NCBI GenBank assembly: GCA_018136815.1
Contig: CM030939.1
Span: 248,001-312,000 of the forward strand
Direction of reading: 5' to 3'
Length of the DNA: 64,000 nt
DNA from: Isochrysis galbana
Lineage: Eukaryota > Haptophyta > Isochrysidales > Isochrysidaceae
Below, in pieces: positions 60,739 through 64,000 of the stretch (position 1 is its first letter; every line of letters starts with the position of its first letter). The position numbers and the translations under genes are program-made. Below the pieces are notes generated by a model. That model saw nothing but the letters and a program-made list of their open reading frames with translations. It had not been told where the DNA came from and did no database searches.

Positions 60739-61584
60739 ATGGCAGACACTGTCAGACCCGATTCTTATTATGACCTTTCTAACATTTTCCCGCAAACAGC
60801 AATCAACGAATCCTATGCGGCCGCGTCAGCTGCCGGCTCGACCGAACGGCCCTCTGCCTACGAGTCCGTAGTCATCGCATGTTCGACAAGCACAAATTCT
60901 GCCTTGGCGCCTACGACCGCGCCCTCTCATAGTCCCGCTCCCTCTCAGCCCATGGGGACAGCGGGAACTCCTTTCGGCCCACAAGGGGTCCACTTCGTCG
61001 GAACCGGCGGCTCTGAGCCTCCGCAAGACCCTTCCAACACGGCGGCGCCATCCGCCGCTCTGTCAGACGAGCCGCTGCTCGTCGACCCACTCCGCGAGCG
61101 AGCTGAGCTCGCCTCCCTCAAGACCTCGGGCTACCCGGGGCTCGACTCCCACCCTCACCCGCTTGACTACAGTGCGTGGGAACACGTGAGCGAGGCTCCC
61201 TCCGTCGCCGACCTCTTGGCCGACCGCCTCGCTCACATGCAGTCCACGATCGATGCTCAACAACTTCGCGACGAAAAGCGCGACCGAGAGCACGCTGCCC
61301 TCCTCGAGATGATAGCGGGCTTCAACAACCATATCAGGTCCTCTTCACCCTGCCGCAGCCAGCGATCCCGTCCGCCTCTTAGCCGAAGCCCGAGCCAGGG
61401 CCAGCGGTTCCGCGGTAGTCTTGCCCCGTCACTTGGCGGAGGCCGCCCTCGAGATCCGCATGCCGACTCCACCACGAGGCACTTATGCGTCTCCGGCCGC
61501 CGTTATTCCCCAGCATTTCGACGCCTTGTGCGCTCAACTCTCCTCCCTGGCCGACCAGGCTCGCTCTGGGGCAGCAAGAGTTAG
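60739..61584 (+). CDS. Gag-like protein of the chimeric element
   Basis: 281 codons from the ATG at 60739 (MADTVRPDSYYDLSNIFPQ). Ser/Thr/Pro-rich for ~110 residues, then an acidic/hydrophobic segment (DPLRERAELASLKTSGYPG, YSAWEHVSEAPSVADLLADR), a predicted coiled coil (AHMQSTIDAQQLRDEKRDRE) and an Arg/Ser-rich basic stretch (CRSQRSRPPLSRSPSQGQRF). Such an acidic - coiled-coil - basic order fits a self-associating nucleic-acid-binding protein (ORF1/gag role), but no family is recognised. The last ~15 codons run into LINE-derived sequence in the wrong frame. A decayed copy of the start is at 43.2 kb. Confidence 0.6.
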   Translation: MADTVRPDSYYDLSNIFPQTAINESYAAASAAGSTERPSAYESVVIACSTSTNSALAPTTAPSHSPAPSQPMGTAGTPFGPQGVHFVGTGGSEPPQDPSNTAAPSAALSDEPLLVDPLRERAELASLKTSGYPGLDSHPHPLDYSAWEHVSEAPSVADLLADRLAHMQSTIDAQQLRDEKRDREHAALLEMIAGFNNHIRSSSPCRSQRSRPPLSRSPSQGQRFRGSLAPSLGGGRPRDPHADSTTRHLCVSGRRYSPAFRRLVRSTLLPGRPGSLWGSKS

Positions 61585-62579
61585 TCCCTCAAGAAGATCC
61601 GGACGCACACGATCTAGGCGACATTCTAGTGGACAAAGACCATAACTTCTATCTGCGCCGAAGGGGCGATTACCACAAGGTCCGGCTTAACGTTATGGGA
61701 GAGCCCCACATCCACGAGCGGATCAGCCCGCAACTGTTGCCTGACGAGCTATTCACCCCACTGAAGTGGGGACGAGCGTACGACGGCCCGGCGGAAACAG
61801 CGTATCCGATACCTCAAGAGTACACGCTAAAAGGCACGCAAACTACGCTAGAGGATATGAGTGTCAGGGTCTTGACCCAAGCGTTCCTCGCACTGAGGAA
61901 GACAAAAGCACAAAAATCCACGCTAAGATGGGAGAAAAGGCTACCGGCCCTCTCGGGAAAGTGGAAACAAGTATCGCAATTGTACAAATACAAATATAAC
62001 TTTTTAACACCCAGGGACTCTTATCTGCATTTTAAACATATTCTACATAGAAGAATAGCCACGGCAAACCGTTTTGCCGACGATCCGACATGCCGCTTTT
62101 GTGGCATAGCCCCCGAGAGTTCCACTCACCTGGCCTCATGCATCGCGACGGAGCCCGTCTTTGAATTCATAGAAGGACTTGTAGGGATTTGCCTTAAACC
62201 GGGATCCGAAATACCCCAACGTCTTTTCTGCTATCAGGTCGACAGACCGCACCCCTCCTCGGGATACCTTGGTATCCTGGCGTGGAGGTATATCCTAACT
62301 GACTTCTATAACATCCAGTATGGCAACGCGGACGGCAGGTCCGTCAGGTCGATCTTAAGAGCGATCCTCACGAGATATCACCTGTTAGCAACGGCGAAAG
62401 TCGGCTTCTTTCAGAGGCTAAAAAAACAACGGGAGAATATGGGGTTACACGCCCCGAGCAACAAACACATTAAGAAAATGATAAGCCCGCTGTACACGGT
62501 GGACAAGGATTTCAACATAGGAACGTCGGAGGACCTCCTGCAAGCGGCAAGGGGGCTGGACCTACGTCACATCACCTAA
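61560..62579 (+). pseudogene. LINE C-terminal zinc-knuckle module
   Basis: Continuous frame (about 340 codons to the stop at 62577-62579) encoding LGQQELVPQEDPDAHDLGDI ..., CRFCGIAPESSTHLASC, LAWRYILTDFYNIQYGNADG and the conserved end, about 90 percent identical by eye to the module at 32.7-33.7 kb. It overlaps the end of the gag-like ORF in another frame. It has no own ATG near its start, so translation would need frameshifting or a weak start. Absence of stops across 340 codons is notable for a supposedly dead fragment. Confidence 0.85.
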
Positions 62580-63174
62580 AGTAGCTAACACTCTGGGTAG
62601 GAATCACAGCAGTTATTAACGAAGGAGCCTAAAGTACTTAAGGGACAATAACCAGAGCTAACACCGAAATCAAAGGAAGATCCACAGTCTCCCGCCCCCT
62701 TCTCTCCAACTCCTGGCCGAAACAGCGCGCGCGGCCTCCCCGGAACCAGCTTCTCCGCTAATGAGGGAACTGGGAAAGGGGGAGGGGGTTGTTAGGGGTA
62801 AAGGTTGGGTAGTAGGGAGGTACACTAGCACACTGCCTCACGCCGCACACGTAGCGGGGTTTTTTAAGAAGATTTTTTTTACATGCTACATGCTACATGC
62901 TCATGCTGCTTTCATCTTTCATTCATACTCATGGCACATACGACGCGACGTAACGGTAACGGCGCTTGAAAAAAATGCACCCTTAATTGAGGTGTACCCG
63001 TGCAATTTCGACACGTTATGCCACTAAACGTTTGCCAAACGTTTGCACAAAACTTTGGGGGTTTCTCGGGCACAAAGCTTTACTATTTACCAGGCCCTAT
63101 TGAGTGGGGGGGGGGCACAGTCCGTCACAAGAAGAAAACTCCGACGCCCTCCCTCCCCTTGCGCGCGGCGCGCG

Positions 63175-64000
63175 ATGGAGCTCGAGGCGGCGCGGCGCAC
63201 GCTGGTGGGTGGCGAGCCTCTCGCGGCGGTGCGCGAGGGTTCGTGGTGCTGCCTGCTGTGCGAGCGGCGCTTCCGCTCGGAGCGGCACATCTGCCGCCAC
63301 CTCCGTCGCTCGGAGATGCACCGAGTGAGCGGCACAAGCCTTGCAGCCTGCGGTCTTCCTCTCTCTCTCCCCCCCTCCTACTCCCCTCTCCTACCCCCTC
63401 CCCCCTCCCGTCGCTCTCTGTTCCGTCTTGTCGCAGCTGACAACCATCTTCCGCCCACTGCTTCAACCGCTTCCTCTAATCCTCCCCTTCCCGCCCCACG
63501 CCCCTTCTCCCAATTCTCTTCCAACACCATTTTGCAGGATGCATATGCTGCAGCACTTCGTGCGCGTCGTTTGGTGGAGCCCTCGGGCGCGATAAAGCGC
63601 GGACGCGAGACTGAGCCAGATGCTGCACATGGCTCTCCGGGACTTCGCCCTTCCAAAGCGCCTCTTGGATTGGGTGTGGGTGTCGGCGGCAACATGGGAG
63701 TGAGCGCAATCGAGCAGATGGAGCTCGTGCAGCAACGCCTGGCTGCTGCCTCGAAGGTTCAAAAGCGGCAGAACAAACGGGAAGAGGATGAGGTCGATTC
63801 CAACCGGGTGAGGTTCTGTCTTGGTTGCACCATCTTCTCACTCGATGGTTGATATATCCTTTTCACACGAACCCCTGAGCAAGTCTAACATCCTGGCTCG
63901 TGTTCCTCGTAGGCGCGCTCCATCAACAACCAGATGGACTGGGAGTGTGGTGAATGCTCCACCTTCAACTTTGCTCGAGTGGTGACTTGCATTTCTTGCC
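63175..64000 (+). CDS. C2H2 and RanBP2-type zinc-finger protein (5' part; runs off the window)
   Basis: Exons 63175-63324, 63538-63807 and 63913-beyond 64000, all phase 0. Exon 1 encodes a C2H2 finger, CCLLCERRFRSERHICRHLRRSEMH, of the type found in RBM5/RBM10 splicing regulators. Exon 2 is basic and contains LGLGVGVGGNMG and a helical QMELVQQRLAAASKVQKRQNKREEDE. Exon 3 begins a RanBP2-type finger, DWECGECSTFNFARVVTCISC, with the W-X-C-X2-C...N...C-X2-C pattern that recognises single-stranded RNA. The order (C2H2 before RanBP2) differs from animal RBM5, so homology to that protein specifically is not claimed. Probable RNA-binding, pre-mRNA-processing role. Confidence 0.85.

Larger units (their letters stand above)
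60061..62880 (+). mobile_element. Chimeric retroelement: gag-like ORF fused to LINE 3' module
   Basis: A ~680-bp leader (shared with 43.1-43.8 kb) precedes a gag-like ORF (60739-61584). At about 61.56 kb the sequence switches to the LINE C-terminal module and 3' UTR of the 30.2 kb family, ending GTTTTTTAAGAAGA + T8 (62873-62880). The switch point lies at the same place in LINE sequence (QQELVPQEDPDAHDLGD versus QEHELAPQEDPDAHDLGD) as the deletion junction at 32.70 kb. No RT or endonuclease. The left boundary is approximate and no TSD was found. Confidence 0.75.

Overview
The window looks like nuclear DNA of a eukaryotic microalga with a secondary plastid, most likely a haptophyte or a close ecological equivalent. 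This is inferred from GC-rich genes with short GT-AG introns (about 90-240 nt, donors often GTGCGC or GTGAGT), a signal-peptide-bearing DUF1995 protein of the plastid type, a Zn2Cys6 regulator, a DUF285 fragment, and dense retroelement debris with long CT/GA tracts. No rRNA, tRNA, CRISPR or bacterial operon signal was seen.

Host genes, left to right: a BAP31-type ER protein (443-1446, +); a secreted or membrane-anchored MycE-like methyltransferase (3760-4995, -) divergent from a class II histone deacetylase (6671-9769, +), with a 0.9 kb 12-bp minisatellite between them; an unrecognised type II membrane protein (10895-12076, +); a plastid DUF1995 protein (20410-21231, -); a doubtful acidic protein (22106-22933, -); an RNA-associated protein with three CysRS-like helical hairpins (26624-28354, +); a Zn2Cys6 protein (35631-36956, +); a gag-like protein (38242-39423, +); a decapitated unknown gene (39787-40320, -); an unknown gene with a degenerate exon duplicate (40880-42077, +); a TPR/kinesin-light-chain-like protein (45768-47601, +); a methyltransferase with two CCHC knuckles (48948-50501, -); an MFS transporter (53461-55463, +); an ankyrin protein (58036-59605, -); and the 5' part of a C2H2 + RanBP2 zinc-finger protein (63175-end, +).

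The rest is mostly mobile DNA. A full-length 6.5 kb LINE (13081-19608) has one intact 2071-codon ORF (zinc fingers, APE endonuclease, reverse transcriptase, C-terminal zinc knuckle) and an 18-bp target-site duplication (TSD). It sits inside an older, oppositely oriented LINE. A second complete-ended LINE (30224-34015, 18-bp TSD) has lost its reverse transcriptase but keeps ORF1, the endonuclease and the C-terminal zinc-knuckle module. Further short derivatives (2477-2777, 24007-25135, 56697-57460) also have exact 17-20 bp TSDs, and two chimeras join unrelated 5' bodies to the same LINE 3' module (51.0-52.0 kb and 60.1-62.9 kb).

The most striking shared signal is a short inverted repeat at the extreme 5' end of these elements, ending 4-5 nt before the ORF1 ATG. 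Its arms change together between families (CTATCGTT/AACGATAG, CTATCAGT/ACTGATAG, AAAACTAT/ATAGTTTT). Element 3' ends carry oligo(T) on the coding strand, or a different 'TTAAAAGGTTTA' tail module. Two TIR transposons are also present, one with a perfect 8-bp TSD (23636-25859).
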